A DNA stretch of 48,846 nucleotides from Sterolibacterium sp. GTDB lineage: Bacteria; Pseudomonadota; Gammaproteobacteria; Burkholderiales; Rhodocyclaceae. This document shows, piece by piece, positions 17,795 to 27,249 of this stretch. The notes below the pieces were generated by a model. The model was not told where the DNA came from and did no database searches. It saw only the letters and a program-made list of their open reading frames with translations. Made by a program: the position numbers and the translations under genes. Within the stretch, counting starts at the first letter, position 1. Each line of letters begins with the position of its first letter. Where the stretch lies: the NCBI GenBank assembly GCA_028713555.1, contig JAQTOA010000019.1, positions 1 to 48,846 of the forward strand. Direction: 5' to 3'.

Positions 17795-17902
17795 ATGCCC
17801 TCAAAAAAGAAAACCTTTAGCGCAGACGAAGAAGCAATCTTCGACGACGCAGTAATCCTAACGCGCGGCGACTATCGTGGTAATAACTTCAGGCTAGTCT
17901 AG
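17795..17902 (+). pseudogene. Integrase 5' relic at the ICE/chromosome junction
   Basis: An ATG opens a 35-residue frame. Its first 27 residues (MPSKKKTFSADEEAIFDDAV, then ILTRGDY) resemble, from memory, the N-terminus of a group of tyrosine recombinases with a DDAVIYKRGDYWQFR start. After GDY the similarity ends and a stop follows. The frame runs into the 3' end of the ygfX-like gene, so the break is near 17,875. It is read as a truncated integrase gene of the ICE; chance resemblance cannot be excluded from so short a stretch. Confidence 0.4.
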
Positions 17903-18313
17903 TGCAGCCCGCCAGCGCAACCACAGACACAGCTTGCGGAATTCTTCGGCATCCAGCGAGTCCGGCAACAATACCAGCGGCTCGATTCGCCTTTTTGAGC
18001 GCAGCAGAACCACTGTCAACTGCGGCGTCACCGTGGTTTGGGGATGGACGTGCGCCTCGCCAACTTCACCACCCAATCGGGCGTAATCCAACACTCCGTC
18101 TTCACGCAGTGTCAGGCGAACAATCCGCTGTCTCCCTTGGCTGCATTTCAGGGCATGCCATGCCGACAAGAGGACGCCGAGCAGCAATACCAGCTTGATC
18201 CAGAAGGGAAGGGGGACGGCGGCAATGAGCCCCAAGGCGCCGCCATGCGCTACCAGCAGCAATAAGGCGAGTCGTTTCGAGGGGTGCAGCGTCAGGGTAC
18301 TGGGCAGCTGCAT
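17894..18313 (-). CDS. YgfX/CptA-like membrane protein
   Basis: 139 residues. Two hydrophobic segments in the N-terminal third (about 14-32 and 37-53) are followed by a soluble domain with GVLDYARLGGEVGEAHVHPQT and a C-terminal EEFRKLCLWLRWR, the layout of the YgfX family (toxin CptA in E. coli). In many betaproteobacteria a protein of this kind sits between fabF and rpoE. Here the ICE begins right at its stop codon, so the next chromosomal gene is displaced. It follows fabF by 12 bp. Confidence 0.65.
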   Translation of the reverse strand: MQLPSTLTLHPSKRLALLLLVAHGGALGLIAAVPLPFWIKLVLLLGVLLSAWHALKCSQGRQRIVRLTLREDGVLDYARLGGEVGEAHVHPQTTVTPQLTVVLLRSKRRIEPLVLLPDSLDAEEFRKLCLWLRWRAALD

Positions 18314-18325
18314 GGCTGCCTTAGA

Positions 18326-19567
18326 TTAGGTCAGACGGCGCAACGCCAGCGTGCCATTGGTACCGCCAAAGCCGAAGGAATTGGAGAGAGCGGCACGAAT
18401 TTCCATTTTTCGCGCGGTGTTGGCGCAATAATCCAGATCGCACTGTTCGTCCTGGTTGAAAATGTTGATGGTCGGCGGCGAAATCTGGTGATGCAACGCC
18501 AAGGTTGAAAATACCGCCTCAACGCCACCCGCAGCACCCAACAGATGACCAGTCATCGACTTGGTCGAATTGACTACCAGCTTCTTGGCGTGATCGCCGA
18601 AGCAGCGCTTGACCGCGACCGTCTCGGCAAGATCTCCCAGCGGCGTCGAAGTGCCATGGGCATTCAGGTAATCAACCTCATCAAGGTTCATACCCGAGTT
18701 CTTGATGGCATTCAGCATGCAGCGCCGCGCACCATCGCCGTCCTCGGCTGGCGCAGTCATATGATGGGCATCGCCACTCATGCCATAGCCAGCGACTTCG
18801 GCATAAATTCGCGCACCGCGTGCCTTGGCATGATCGTACTCCTCCAGCACCAGAACCCCGGCGCCTTCGCCCAGCACAAAACCGTCACGATCCTTGTCCC
18901 AAGGACGGCTGGCGGTAGCCGGGTCGTCATTGCGGGTAGACAGCGCGCGCGCCGCGGCAAAGCCGCCAATTGCCAATGGGGTGACCGTCGATTCGGCGCC
19001 ACCGCAGAGCATCATATCGGCATCGCCGTATTCGATGATGCGGGCGGATTCGCCGATGCAGTGGGTTGCGGTCGAGCAGGCTGTCACCATCGCCAGGTTT
19101 GGCCCTTTTAAATTGAACATGATCGAGAGATGCCCAGAGATCATGTTGATGATGGTGCCAGGAATAAAGAATGGCGAAATTTTGCGCGGACCGGCGGCAA
19201 GGTATTCGTTGTGCGTCGCCTCGATCATCTGCAAGCCACCGATACCCGAGCCGACGTTGACTCCCATGCGCTCGGCATTTCCGGGCGTAATCTCAAGACC
19301 GGAATCCTTGAATGCCTGGATACCTGCCGCCATGCCGTAATGGATGAAAGTATCCATGCGACGCGCCTCTTTCGCTGAAAGGTAGGCGTTGACATCGAAA
19401 TTCTTGACTTCGCCGGCGATCCGAACGGAAAGCGCGCTGGCGTCAAAACGCGTGACAGTGCTTATTCCGGAACGGCCGGCGACAAGATTTTCCCAAGCTT
19501 CCGGGATGGTATTTCCCACTGGCGAAATAATTCCCAGGCCAGTAACTACGACTCTGCGACGCGACAA
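18326..19567 (-). CDS. fabF: 3-oxoacyl-ACP synthase II
   Basis: 413 residues, full length. Catalytic Cys164 in TACSTATH, with His in NAHGTSTPLGD and in STKSMTGHLLGAAGG giving the Cys-His-His triad; C-terminal NSFGFGGTNG. It condenses malonyl-ACP with long acyl-ACPs in fatty acid elongation and sets the temperature response of membrane lipids. It lies directly after acpP, as usual. Confidence 0.98.
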   Translation of the reverse strand: MSRRRVVVTGLGIISPVGNTIPEAWENLVAGRSGISTVTRFDASALSVRIAGEVKNFDVNAYLSAKEARRMDTFIHYGMAAGIQAFKDSGLEITPGNAERMGVNVGSGIGGLQMIEATHNEYLAAGPRKISPFFIPGTIINMISGHLSIMFNLKGPNLAMVTACSTATHCIGESARIIEYGDADMMLCGGAESTVTPLAIGGFAAARALSTRNDDPATASRPWDKDRDGFVLGEGAGVLVLEEYDHAKARGARIYAEVAGYGMSGDAHHMTAPAEDGDGARRCMLNAIKNSGMNLDEVDYLNAHGTSTPLGDLAETVAVKRCFGDHAKKLVVNSTKSMTGHLLGAAGGVEAVFSTLALHHQISPPTINIFNQDEQCDLDYCANTARKMEIRAALSNSFGFGGTNGTLALRRLT

Positions 19568-19620
19568 AGGGGACTCCCGCGTGATGTTTGAGGTTTGACT
19601 TTAAGGTGACTGTTGCAGAA

Positions 19621-19860
19621 TTACTTCTTGACGTGGTTGTTCACGTAATCGATGGCTTGCTGCACGCTGGTGATTTTCTCGGCCTCTTCGTCCGGAATCT
19701 CGCACTCGAACTCCTCTTCGAGAGCCATTACCAATTCGACCGTGTCGAGCGAGTCGGCGCCAAGGTCGTCTACGAATGACGACTCGTTCTTGATCTCCGA
19801 TTCATTGACGCCCAGTTGTTCGGCGACGATTTTCTTGACACGTTGTTCGATGTTCTCCAT
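19621..19860 (-). CDS. acpP: Acyl carrier protein
   Basis: 79 residues, strongly acidic. The phosphopantetheine attachment site is Ser37 in [18 protein letters not shown]. The ribosome site is GGAAGGAG just upstream. It carries acyl chains for FabD, FabH and FabF and supplies PlsX, all encoded in this cluster. The gene that normally sits just upstream, fabG, is missing here. Confidence 0.98.
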   Translation of the reverse strand: MENIEQRVKKIVAEQLGVNESEIKNESSFVDDLGADSLDTVELVMALEEEFECEIPDEEAEKITSVQQAIDYVNNHVKK

Positions 19861-19873
19861 GAACTACTCCTTC

Positions 19874-19886
19874 CCTGATTATCAGG
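19874..19886 (-). promoter_or_regulatory. Inverted repeat in the acpP leader
   Basis: CCTGAT-N-ATCAGG, perfect 6-bp arms, 14 bases before the acpP ATG and just upstream of its Shine-Dalgarno. On the minus strand a possible extended -10 (TGGTAAAAT) lies about 25 bases further upstream, so the repeat falls in the mRNA leader or near +1. Either a regulator site or a small hairpin. Confidence 0.3.
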
Positions 19887-19953
19887 TGTGGTGAATAATC
19901 CCGACATTTTACCAGAAGCCTAGCGACTGACTCCAGGTAGCATGATGGGCGCC

Positions 19954-20895
19954 TTATTTATTTGCTGCGGTCAACGCGGCCAGGGCTGCATCCATTCCAG
20001 CGCTATCCGCCATGGCGCCACCAACAACGCCATCGACACAGCGCTTGATCAATCCAGCCAATACCTTGCCCGGGCCGCATTCATAGACATGGGTGATGCC
20101 CTGCGCCGCCATCATCTGCATGGTCTCGACCCAGCGCACCGGCGCGGCCGCTTGGCGAACCAAGGCGTCCTTGATCATTTCAGGGGCGGATAGGCAAACC
20201 ACGTCGACATTATTGAGCACAGGTACTTGAGGTACGGATACTGCCAGGCTGGCAAGGCGCGATTTGAGTTTCTCTGCTGCCGGTTGCATCAACGCGCAAT
20301 GGAATGGCGCCGATACGGGCAACAGCAACGCCCGCTTGGCGCCCTTGGCCTTGCATGCGTCGGCGGCACGCTGCACGGCAGCGGCATGGCCAGCGATGAC
20401 AGTTTGCTCGGGCGAATTGAAATTCACCGATTCGACGACTTGGCCCTGCGCGCTTTCGGCGCAAACGGCCTGCACCGTGGTGGCTGCCAAGCCTAAAATT
20501 GCCGCCATGGCGCCTTCGCCCGCAGCAACTGCTTCCTGCATCGCTTTGGCGCGCAGTTCCACCAATGGCACAGCGTCCGCAAAGCTAATTGCTCCGGCAG
20601 CCACCAAGGCCGAATACTCGCCTAGGCTGTGACCAGCCATCAGCGCCGGTTTTGGGCCGCCTCGGGCCAGCCAGCATCGATAGGCGGCGATTCCGGCGGT
20701 GAGCATCAGCGGTTGGGTATTGACAGTTTGATTAAGCATCTCAGCCGGCCCTGCCGTGACGAGTTGCCACAGGTCTCGACCCAGTGCGTCGGAAGCTTCC
20801 GAAAAGGTATCACGGATCACTGCGCTGTCGCCATAGGCACTCATCATGTTTAGCGATTGGGAGCCCTGGCCAGGGAAAACAAGTGCGAATTTCAT
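19954..20895 (-). CDS. fabD: Malonyl-CoA:ACP transacylase
   Basis: 313 residues, full length. FPGQGSQ at the start, nucleophile Ser90 in AGHSLGEYSALVAAG, His about 201 in SAPFHCALM, and QAAAPVRW near the end, all typical. It loads malonyl groups on ACP. Followed by a 93-bp gap and acpP; fabG is expected in that place. Confidence 0.97.
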   Translation of the reverse strand: MKFALVFPGQGSQSLNMMSAYGDSAVIRDTFSEASDALGRDLWQLVTAGPAEMLNQTVNTQPLMLTAGIAAYRCWLARGGPKPALMAGHSLGEYSALVAAGAISFADAVPLVELRAKAMQEAVAAGEGAMAAILGLAATTVQAVCAESAQGQVVESVNFNSPEQTVIAGHAAAVQRAADACKAKGAKRALLLPVSAPFHCALMQPAAEKLKSRLASLAVSVPQVPVLNNVDVVCLSAPEMIKDALVRQAAAPVRWVETMQMMAAQGITHVYECGPGKVLAGLIKRCVDGVVGGAMADSAGMDAALAALTAANK

Positions 20896-20910
20896 ATCAT
20901 GAACTCAAGA

Positions 20911-21888
20911 TCAAAAACGGAGCAGTGTCGCACCCCAGGTAAATCCGCCGCCGATACCTTCCAACAACAACGTGTCGCCGCGCTTAACCCTACCACCGCG
21001 CACCGCGTCGTCGAGCGCCAGCGGGATAGAGGCGGCCGAAGTATTTCCGTGGCGTTCGACGGTGATGATCGCTTTCTCCAGTGGCACGCCCAACTTTTTG
21101 GCTGTCGCCTGCAATATCCGGATATTGGCTTGGTGCGGAATCAGCCAGTCGATTTGCGTCACATTCATGCCGGAAGCATGCAACACCTCATGGGCGACTT
21201 CGGCCAGAATCTTGACGGCAAACTTGAACACGGCCTGGCCATCCATCTGCAGGAAAGGAGAGCCGATCACCCGACCGCCACTCACTTGCCCCGGAACCGA
21301 GAGAATCTCGCTGTAACTGCCATCGGCATGCACAGCTGTGGCCAAGATGCCGGGATCGCTACTGGCTTCGAGCACTACCGCACCGGCGCCATCGCCAAAT
21401 AAGACGCAAGTGCCGCGGTCGTTCCAGTCGAGGATGCGCGAAAACACTTCTGCGCCAACTACCAAGGCACAACGATGCGAACCGGAACGTATGAATTTAT
21501 CGGCAATCGTCAAGCCGTAGACGAAGCCGCTGCAGACGGCTTGCACGTCGAAAGCCGCGGCGCCGTTCTTGATGCCAAGTTTGTTTTGCAGCAAAGCAGC
21601 GCTGCTGGGAAAAACAAAATCAGGCGTGGAAGTGGCAACGATGATCAGGTCGATGTCGGCAGGAACCCGTCCGGCGGCTTGTATCGCCCGGAGGCTGGCC
21701 TCCAGCGCCAGATCGCTGGCGCTAGTTTGCTCTGACGCAAGGTGACGATAGCGAATGCCGGTGCGTTCGACAATCCAACTGTCGCTGGTATCGATGCCGC
21801 GTGCCACCAAATCGTTGTTGCTGACTGGGTTTCCGGGCAAATAGCTGCCGGTGCCGGTAATCCGGGAACAAACAATTGGGCTATTCAT
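20911..21888 (-). CDS. fabH: 3-oxoacyl-ACP synthase III
   Basis: 325 residues. Catalytic Cys119 in [13 protein letters not shown], His in [11 protein letters not shown], Asn in [14 protein letters not shown]. It starts fatty acid synthesis from acetyl-CoA and malonyl-ACP. The start overlaps the plsX stop by 4 bp; fabD follows after 15 bp. Confidence 0.97.
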   Translation of the reverse strand: MNSPIVCSRITGTGSYLPGNPVSNNDLVARGIDTSDSWIVERTGIRYRHLASEQTSASDLALEASLRAIQAAGRVPADIDLIIVATSTPDFVFPSSAALLQNKLGIKNGAAAFDVQAVCSGFVYGLTIADKFIRSGSHRCALVVGAEVFSRILDWNDRGTCVLFGDGAGAVVLEASSDPGILATAVHADGSYSEILSVPGQVSGGRVIGSPFLQMDGQAVFKFAVKILAEVAHEVLHASGMNVTQIDWLIPHQANIRILQATAKKLGVPLEKAIITVERHGNTSAASIPLALDDAVRGGRVKRGDTLLLEGIGGGFTWGATLLRF

Positions 21889-22901
21889 GCTGGAGTGGGT
21901 AGCAATGCCATACGAGCGGCAATTCGTTCAGGGAGTTTGTTCCGAGCAGCCTTGGCGGCTTGCTCAAGCGCACAAAAAAAGGCCAGTACATCGGCTGATC
22001 CATGACTCTTGACCACGACACCTTTCAGGCCCAGCAAGGTGGCGCCATTGTAATGCCGCGGATCGAAACGGCGCTTGAAGGCATTCAGCACCGGCAAGGC
22101 GATCAGCGCAGCCATGCGGGTCAGCAAATTGCGATTGAATTCTTCACGCAGGGCGGCACTCATCATGGTGGCCAGGCCTTCCGAGGTCTTGAGTGTGACG
22201 TTCCCGACGAAACCATCGCAAACCACCAGATCAACCGTTCCCTTATAGATATCATCACCCTCAACGTTGCCATAGTAATTGAGTCCACTCTCTCTGAGCA
22301 ATTCTCCGGCACGTTTAACGACTTCATTGCCTTTGATAGCCTCTTCGCCGATATTCAGCAGGCCAACATTGGGCCGTTCCTTATGCTCAAGCGCCGAGAT
22401 CAGCATGGAACCCATGATACCGAACTGCAGCAAGTGCTCCGGCTGGCAATCCACGTTGGCCCCCAGATCCAGTACGTAGGTGTGGCCATGCAGCGTCGGC
22501 ACGACGCTGGCAATAGCCGGACGATCAATCCCGGGCAGGGTTTTCAGGACAAACCGTGAAATCGCCATCAGCGCGCCCGTATTGCCGGCGGAAAGCGCCG
22601 CCTGCGCCTCGCCGCTCTTCACCAATTCGGTGGCAACACGCATTGATGAATCTTTCTTGCTGCGCAATGCAGTGGCTATGGGCTCATCCATCGCCACCTG
22701 CTCACTGGCATGCTGAATAGCCAAGCGCGCACCAAATTTCTGCTTGGCCTGGCCAAGCAACGGGAGCAATTCTTCCTGCCGACCGACCAGGATCACCGAG
22801 CAATCCGGATCCCGGCGCAGAAAATCGAGCGCAGCCGGCACCGTAACCTTGGCGCCATGGTCACCGCCCATGCAATCGATGGCTAGCTTTACCGTCATCA
22901 A
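21885..22901 (-). CDS. plsX: Phosphate acyltransferase PlsX
   Basis: 338 residues. Typical MGGDHG near the N-terminus ([18 protein letters not shown]), [33 protein letters not shown] and [17 protein letters not shown]. It makes acyl-phosphate from acyl-ACP for phospholipid synthesis by PlsY. Start set at the ATG giving [13 protein letters not shown] at 22898 or one codon earlier; both are in frame. Downstream of rpmF as is common. Confidence 0.97.
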   Translation of the reverse strand: MMTVKLAIDCMGGDHGAKVTVPAALDFLRRDPDCSVILVGRQEELLPLLGQAKQKFGARLAIQHASEQVAMDEPIATALRSKKDSSMRVATELVKSGEAQAALSAGNTGALMAISRFVLKTLPGIDRPAIASVVPTLHGHTYVLDLGANVDCQPEHLLQFGIMGSMLISALEHKERPNVGLLNIGEEAIKGNEVVKRAGELLRESGLNYYGNVEGDDIYKGTVDLVVCDGFVGNVTLKTSEGLATMMSAALREEFNRNLLTRMAALIALPVLNAFKRRFDPRHYNGATLLGLKGVVVKSHGSADVLAFFCALEQAAKAARNKLPERIAARMALLPTPA

Positions 22902-22969
22902 GAAAAATCGTGATGAAGAAGGGCAACGACAGAGTGTGGCAATCGCCAGTCAGCTAGCGCCACCCGTCT

Positions 22970-23149
22970 TTACTCGCCCTTGCTCCCGGTGACTTTTTTG
23001 CCGCGGTAATAGCCGTTCGGACTGATGTGATGGCGCAGATGCACCTCGCCCGTGGTCGCCTCGACAGCCAGTGGCGGCGCAGACAGGAAATCGTGTGCGC
23101 GGTGCATACCACGCTTGGAAGGAGATTTTTTATTCTGTTGAACTGCCAT
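22970..23149 (-). CDS. rpmF: 50S ribosomal protein L32
   Basis: 59 residues: [20 protein letters not shown], then [19 protein letters not shown] and [14 protein letters not shown]. The zinc-binding cysteines of some L32 proteins are absent, which is normal for this lineage. It is co-transcribed with yceD upstream (30-bp gap) and lies ahead of plsX, the standard proteobacterial order. Confidence 0.97.
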   Translation of the reverse strand: MAVQQNKKSPSKRGMHRAHDFLSAPPLAVEATTGEVHLRHHISPNGYYRGKKVTGSKGE

Positions 23150-23179
23150 AGCGATGCTCCTAAAAAAGTATAATTCAAT

Positions 23180-23674
23180 TCAGTGTTTCTTTAACAGCGA
23201 GAGCGCCGAAAATGGGGAAGCAGGCGCACTCTCACGAGAATATCCAGGCAACGAGCAAAACCCATGACGCGGCGCAATGGGCAAAGCCAGTAACACTTCA
23301 TCTTCAACCAAAGACAGCAGTGATTGTTCTTCCAGGGCTTCGATCGGATCGGCCCGATCATCCTCCAGTCCTTCATCAGGCCACGCCGCGCCCGGCGCCA
23401 CCAGTTGCAAATTGCTCCTTATTTTCATTTGAAACGCCAGTGCGGCCAGACAGCGCTGACATTTCAAGTGTAATTCGCCAGACACTTCAATCACCAGAAA
23501 CAGCTTGTTCTCAGCGTCACGCTTTCCAGCCGCGTTCCAAGCCAGAGTCCCTTCATCGTCGGCCAGCACGTCGACCAGACGCTGCAAAGAATGCACCGGG
23601 ACTTCCCCGACCAAATGTCTTCCTTCTCGTGCAAACTTAAGGCTGTCGATGAGAATATCGCCAAGCTGCTTCAT
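23180..23674 (-). CDS. yceD: YceD/DUF177 family protein
   Basis: 164 residues. The family core is LHLKCQRCLAALAFQ, a CxxC motif, followed by an acidic stretch (EGLEDDRADPIEALEEQSLLSLVEDEVLLALPIAPRH). It is nearly always next to rpmF. YceD family members are linked to 23S rRNA accumulation and ribosome assembly. The normal second half has a conserved cysteine in a PxHxxxC context, here RHGFC, but the usual Lys/Arg-rich surroundings are weak. Divergent from maf. Confidence 0.9.
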   Translation of the reverse strand: MKQLGDILIDSLKFAREGRHLVGEVPVHSLQRLVDVLADDEGTLAWNAAGKRDAENKLFLVIEVSGELHLKCQRCLAALAFQMKIRSNLQLVAPGAAWPDEGLEDDRADPIEALEEQSLLSLVEDEVLLALPIAPRHGFCSLPGYSRESAPASPFSALSLLKKH

Positions 23675-23752
23675 GTCCTGTCGCGATACAAACGGCGAAT
23701 GATATTATTTTTCTCTTCTCTAGTCAAAATAAGCCCATCCGGTACCTTTCTC

Positions 23753-24364
23753 ATGAACTCCTTGACAGGCTCTCCACAGCCCCAGAAATTGCGTTTGATC
23801 CTGGCTTCCACATCAACGTTTCGGCGCGAATTGCTGACGCGCTTACAAATTCCGTTCGGGGTTGCTTCACCTTTAGCCGACGAAACCCCGCTGCCCGACG
23901 AAACTCCGGCCCTAACTGCCGAAAGATTGGCCATGAACAAGGCGCAGGCCGTAGCAGACCAATTCCCAGACGCCTTGATTATCGGTAGCGACCAGGTCGC
24001 CTGCTGGGGTGATGAACGCTTTGGAAAGCCCGGAAATCGTCAGAATGCCAGCGCGCAGCTCCGATTTTTGAGCGGAAAAGAGATTACTTTTCATACCGGC
24101 TTGTGCTTGCTGAATGCTGCTGCCGGACGGAGACAGGTAAGTTGCGTGCCTACCTTGGTACGCTTCCGCGACCTGTCGGAGCGGGAAATCGAACGCTACC
24201 TCGACCGTGAAGACGCCCTAAATTGTGCAGGTAGCGCCAAGTCCGAAGGGCTCGGCATCGCCTTGCTCGAGTACCTGCGCTGTGACGATCCGACCGCTCT
24301 GATTGGCCTGCCACTGATTGCACTGAGCAGGATGCTGCGCGCCGAAGGTGTTCCTCTGCCTTAA
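23753..24364 (+). CDS. Maf-family nucleotide pyrophosphatase (YceF type)
   Basis: 203 residues from the ATG at 23753. Family motifs: RLILASTSTFRRELL at the N-terminus, the catalytic Asp region IIGSDQVA, and AGSAKSEGLGIAL. Maf proteins hydrolyse modified NTPs; the YceF branch prefers 7-methyl-GTP. Divergent from yceD and overlapping the sppA stop by 4 bp on the opposite strand. Confidence 0.93.
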   Translation: MNSLTGSPQPQKLRLILASTSTFRRELLTRLQIPFGVASPLADETPLPDETPALTAERLAMNKAQAVADQFPDALIIGSDQVACWGDERFGKPGNRQNASAQLRFLSGKEITFHTGLCLLNAAAGRRQVSCVPTLVRFRDLSEREIERYLDREDALNCAGSAKSEGLGIALLEYLRCDDPTALIGLPLIALSRMLRAEGVPLP

Positions 24365-25311
24365 TGTAAGCGGAAATTGACCAGAGTGCTGACAGCGCTC
24401 TCAGCCATGTCCGCGCCAAACTTCCCGGCCAATTTCTCTGCAAGGTTTTGTTTGATGGTGTAATCACGGATGTCTTCAGCCTTGATGACCTCACGCGCCA
24501 CAGTGTCTACGGTTCCATAGGCATCGGCCAGCCCCAGTTCAATGCTTTTTGCGCCAGTCCACATCAGGCCGCTGAACATTTCCGGCGTCTCCTTGAGGCG
24601 CTTGCCACGGCCTTTGCGCACGACATCGACGAACTGTTTATGGATTTCTCCGAGCATCTGCTGAGCGTGCTCTTTGTGATTCGCATCCTGTGGCGAAAAT
24701 GGATCGAGAAAACCTTTATTCTGACCCGCCGTGAGCAGACGCCGTTCGATGCCAAGCTTATCCATGGTGCCGGTGAAGCCAAAACCGTCCATCAGCACAC
24801 CAATGGAGCCAACAATGCTGGCCTTGTCCACAAAGATCTTATCGGCTGCGGCGGCTACATAGTAACCGCCAGAGGCGCAAATATCTTCGACGACCACGTA
24901 AAACGGAATATTCGGAAACTTGCCGCGCAAGCGCCAGATCTCATCATTAATCATCCCCGACTGCACCGGGCTACCGCCTGGACTGTTGATGCGCAAGATC
25001 ACGCCCTGCGTTTTCTTGTCCTCAAATGCCGATTGCAGCGCGCTCATCACGTGTTCTGCGCTGGCATCGCCCTTGGCCTGAATAACCCCGGTCAATTGCA
25101 CCAAGGCGGTATGTTTGACGCCATCGCCGAGTTTTTCGGCTGATCCGCCCCAATCGACAACCAGGGCCAACACAATGCCAAAATAAACAAATGCCAGCAG
25201 CTTGAAGAATATTCCCCAGCGTCGTGCTCTGCGCTGCTCAATCAGCCCTTCCAATGCAATTTTTTCCAGGGTTTTGCGTTCCCAATTCTCTTCGTTCTGC
25301 GGGACATCCAT
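24361..25311 (-). CDS. sppA: Signal peptide peptidase SppA (S49, short form)
   Basis: 316 residues. N-terminal membrane anchor (about 34-54, FFKLLAFVYFGIVLALVVD), then GVILRINSPGGSPVQSG, the DICASGGYYVAAAADKI region and IVGSIGVLM with the likely nucleophile Ser, followed by GQNKGFLDPF with the likely Lys base. It degrades cleaved signal peptides at the inner membrane. It lies in a leftward set with the Rieske, HAD and rluC genes. Confidence 0.93.
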   Translation of the reverse strand: MDVPQNEENWERKTLEKIALEGLIEQRRARRWGIFFKLLAFVYFGIVLALVVDWGGSAEKLGDGVKHTALVQLTGVIQAKGDASAEHVMSALQSAFEDKKTQGVILRINSPGGSPVQSGMINDEIWRLRGKFPNIPFYVVVEDICASGGYYVAAAADKIFVDKASIVGSIGVLMDGFGFTGTMDKLGIERRLLTAGQNKGFLDPFSPQDANHKEHAQQMLGEIHKQFVDVVRKGRGKRLKETPEMFSGLMWTGAKSIELGLADAYGTVDTVAREVIKAEDIRDYTIKQNLAEKLAGKFGADMAESAVSTLVNFRLH

Positions 25312-25317
25312 GCTTGA

Positions 25318-25662
25318 TCATTCTTTCAGGAAAATATGGCCATCGCGTTCAACGATGGACAGAGGGATTAGCCCTTTGCCGTTGCAGCGCCCTTCCAGAC
25401 AACTGCCGCTCGCGGGAGAATACAAGGCGCCATGCGTAGCACAGATCAAGTATAAACCGGAAAGGTCGAAAAACTGACCCGGTTGCCAGTCGAGTTCGAC
25501 CGGTACGTGCGCGCAACGGTTGAGATAGGCATACACCGCGCCACCATAGCGCACGACGAACGCCGGCTCGACAATACCATGGCGTTCGACGCTAAAGCGC
25601 ACGGCCGCGCCGGCATCAAGCAAATCCGATGAGGCGCAGATTAGGCGTTCGCCAACAGCCAT
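25318..25662 (-). CDS. Rieske 2Fe-2S domain protein
   Basis: About 114 residues from the ATG at 25662; a GTG-type start at 25695 would add 11. The Rieske ligands are present: CAH in LNRCAHVPVELD and CATH in LICATHGALYSPASG, with GSC closing the fold. Such small ferredoxins are often found beside sppA in betaproteobacteria, partner unknown. The start lies inside the 3' end of the HAD gene. Confidence 0.9.
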   Translation of the reverse strand: MAVGERLICASSDLLDAGAAVRFSVERHGIVEPAFVVRYGGAVYAYLNRCAHVPVELDWQPGQFFDLSGLYLICATHGALYSPASGSCLEGRCNGKGLIPLSIVERDGHIFLKE

Positions 25663-26297
25663 GCACGCATCTCCGCCACGTTCGCGGCGCACCACAACGG
25701 CAATTCGGCTTCCAGAGCTGCGCGCGGATGGGCACCGTAAGCAACCGCCAGCGCCAGAACTCCGGCATTTCTGGCCATCTGCAAATCATGGCTGGTATCG
25801 CCGATCATCAAGGTATTTTTCGGCTCAACCGCGAATTCCTCCATGAGTTCCAGCAACATCTGCGGATGCGGCTTGGAATGGCATTCGTCGGCACAGCGCG
25901 TAGCAAGAAAGCGCGGAGCCAAGCCGCTTACCTCCAGGTCTCGGTCAAGTCCCCGGCGGCTCTTGCCGGTGGCTACAGCGAGCAGAAAACCCCTTTCGGC
26001 AAGCGCGCGCAGCAGATCGACGACACCATCGAACAAGACAAGTTTGTGATGTTGCGACAGAAAGTGTTGTCGATAGCGATCTGCCACCTCCAAGTAGAGT
26101 TCCGGATCGAGTTCAGGCAAGGCTTGACGTAAGGCTTCTTGAAATCCCAGGCCAATGACGTGGCGCGCCCTCGCGTCGCTTGGCGGCTCAATCGACAAAT
26201 CTCGGCAAGCAGTCTGAAGCGCATCAGCAATCGCGGCCGCCGAATCCATCAGCGTTCCGTCCCAGTCGAACACGATCAAATCAAAGCGTTTCGCCAT
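25641..26297 (-). CDS. HAD-superfamily phosphatase (phosphoglycolate phosphatase-like)
   Basis: 218 residues. HAD motifs: DWDGTLMDS (nucleophile and acid Asp), LLAVATGKS (motif II), a Lys-Pro in CHSKPHPQML (motif III) and IGDTSHDLQMARNAG (motif IV). Similar to Gph-like proteins, substrate not determinable. It overlaps rluC upstream by 17 bp and the Rieske gene downstream, so the set is coupled. Confidence 0.9.
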   Translation of the reverse strand: MAKRFDLIVFDWDGTLMDSAAAIADALQTACRDLSIEPPSDARARHVIGLGFQEALRQALPELDPELYLEVADRYRQHFLSQHHKLVLFDGVVDLLRALAERGFLLAVATGKSRRGLDRDLEVSGLAPRFLATRCADECHSKPHPQMLLELMEEFAVEPKNTLMIGDTSHDLQMARNAGVLALAVAYGAHPRAALEAELPLWCAANVAEMRAWLLANA

Positions 26298-27243
26298 AAT
26301 CTCTCATTTCACTCTGTTCCAGTCGCGCCAGGAAGGCGCTTAAATCTTTAGGCAACGGCGCCTCCAGCGAGACTCTCAGTTGATTGATCGGATGAATAAA
26401 ATCCAATTTCGCCGCATGCAGGAACATGCGTTTCAATCCGGCTTTTTGCAAGTCTCTGTTGAGGGAGAAATCGCCATACTTGTTGTCGCCAGCCAGCGGA
26501 AATCCAAGATGGGTCAGATGCACGCGGATCTGATGGGTGCGTCCGGTTTTTAATTCAACCTCAACCAAGCTGAAATTTTCCCAACGGGCAAGCAGGCGCA
26601 CCACACTATGGGCATCCTTTCCCTCTGGTGAGACGCTGACGCGCCGCTCGCCCTCCCCCGACAGATACTTGAGCAGGGGCAAGCGGACATGCTGTAGCGG
26701 ATTCTGCCAACGCCCCTTAATCAGGGCCAGGTAGCGCTTGGCGACGGCGCCGTTGCGGAACGCGTCATGCAGGCGGGTCAGGGCCAGGCGTTTTTTGGCG
26801 ACCATCAACAAACCCGAGGTTTCACGGTCTAGGCGGTGAACCAGTTCGAGCATGCGCACCTCAGGCAATTGCCGCCGCAATTGTTCAATCACGCCAAAAC
26901 TCACGCCACTGCCACCATGTACCGCGACACCTGCCGGCTTGTCGATAATCAACAGCACCTCGTCTTCAAAGGCAATCTCGAATTTTCTCGGCGGGATCAT
27001 GGGCTGTGATTGCGTCGCTGCGACCCGAATCGGTGGCACGCGCACTGTGTCACCGGCTTGCAGACGATATTCCGGTCCGATCCGGCCCTTATTCACCCGG
27101 ACTTCGCCGCTCCTCAGAATACGATAGACGTGGCTTTTTGGCACGCCTTTGCAGGTACGCAACAAGAAGTTGTCGATCCGTTGGCCGGCGGTCTCCTCGC
27201 CGACTTCTAGCCAAGTCGCGGAATCTTTGCTTAAGTCCTTCAT
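26281..27243 (-). CDS. rluC: 23S rRNA pseudouridine synthase RluC
   Basis: 320 residues from the ATG at 27243 (a TTG two codons upstream is possible). N-terminal S4 RNA-binding domain (QRIDNFLLRTCKGVPKSHVYRILRSGEVRVNKGR), then the RluA-type catalytic core with the Asp in HRLDRETSGLLMVAKK and the GRTHQIRVHLTHLGFPLAGDNKYGD end motif. It modifies 23S rRNA at positions 955, 2504 and 2580 in E. coli. Divergent from rne, as in E. coli. Confidence 0.95.
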   Translation of the reverse strand: MKDLSKDSATWLEVGEETAGQRIDNFLLRTCKGVPKSHVYRILRSGEVRVNKGRIGPEYRLQAGDTVRVPPIRVAATQSQPMIPPRKFEIAFEDEVLLIIDKPAGVAVHGGSGVSFGVIEQLRRQLPEVRMLELVHRLDRETSGLLMVAKKRLALTRLHDAFRNGAVAKRYLALIKGRWQNPLQHVRLPLLKYLSGEGERRVSVSPEGKDAHSVVRLLARWENFSLVEVELKTGRTHQIRVHLTHLGFPLAGDNKYGDFSLNRDLQKAGLKRMFLHAAKLDFIHPINQLRVSLEAPLPKDLSAFLARLEQSEMRDYGETL

Positions 27244-27249
27244 TTGCAA

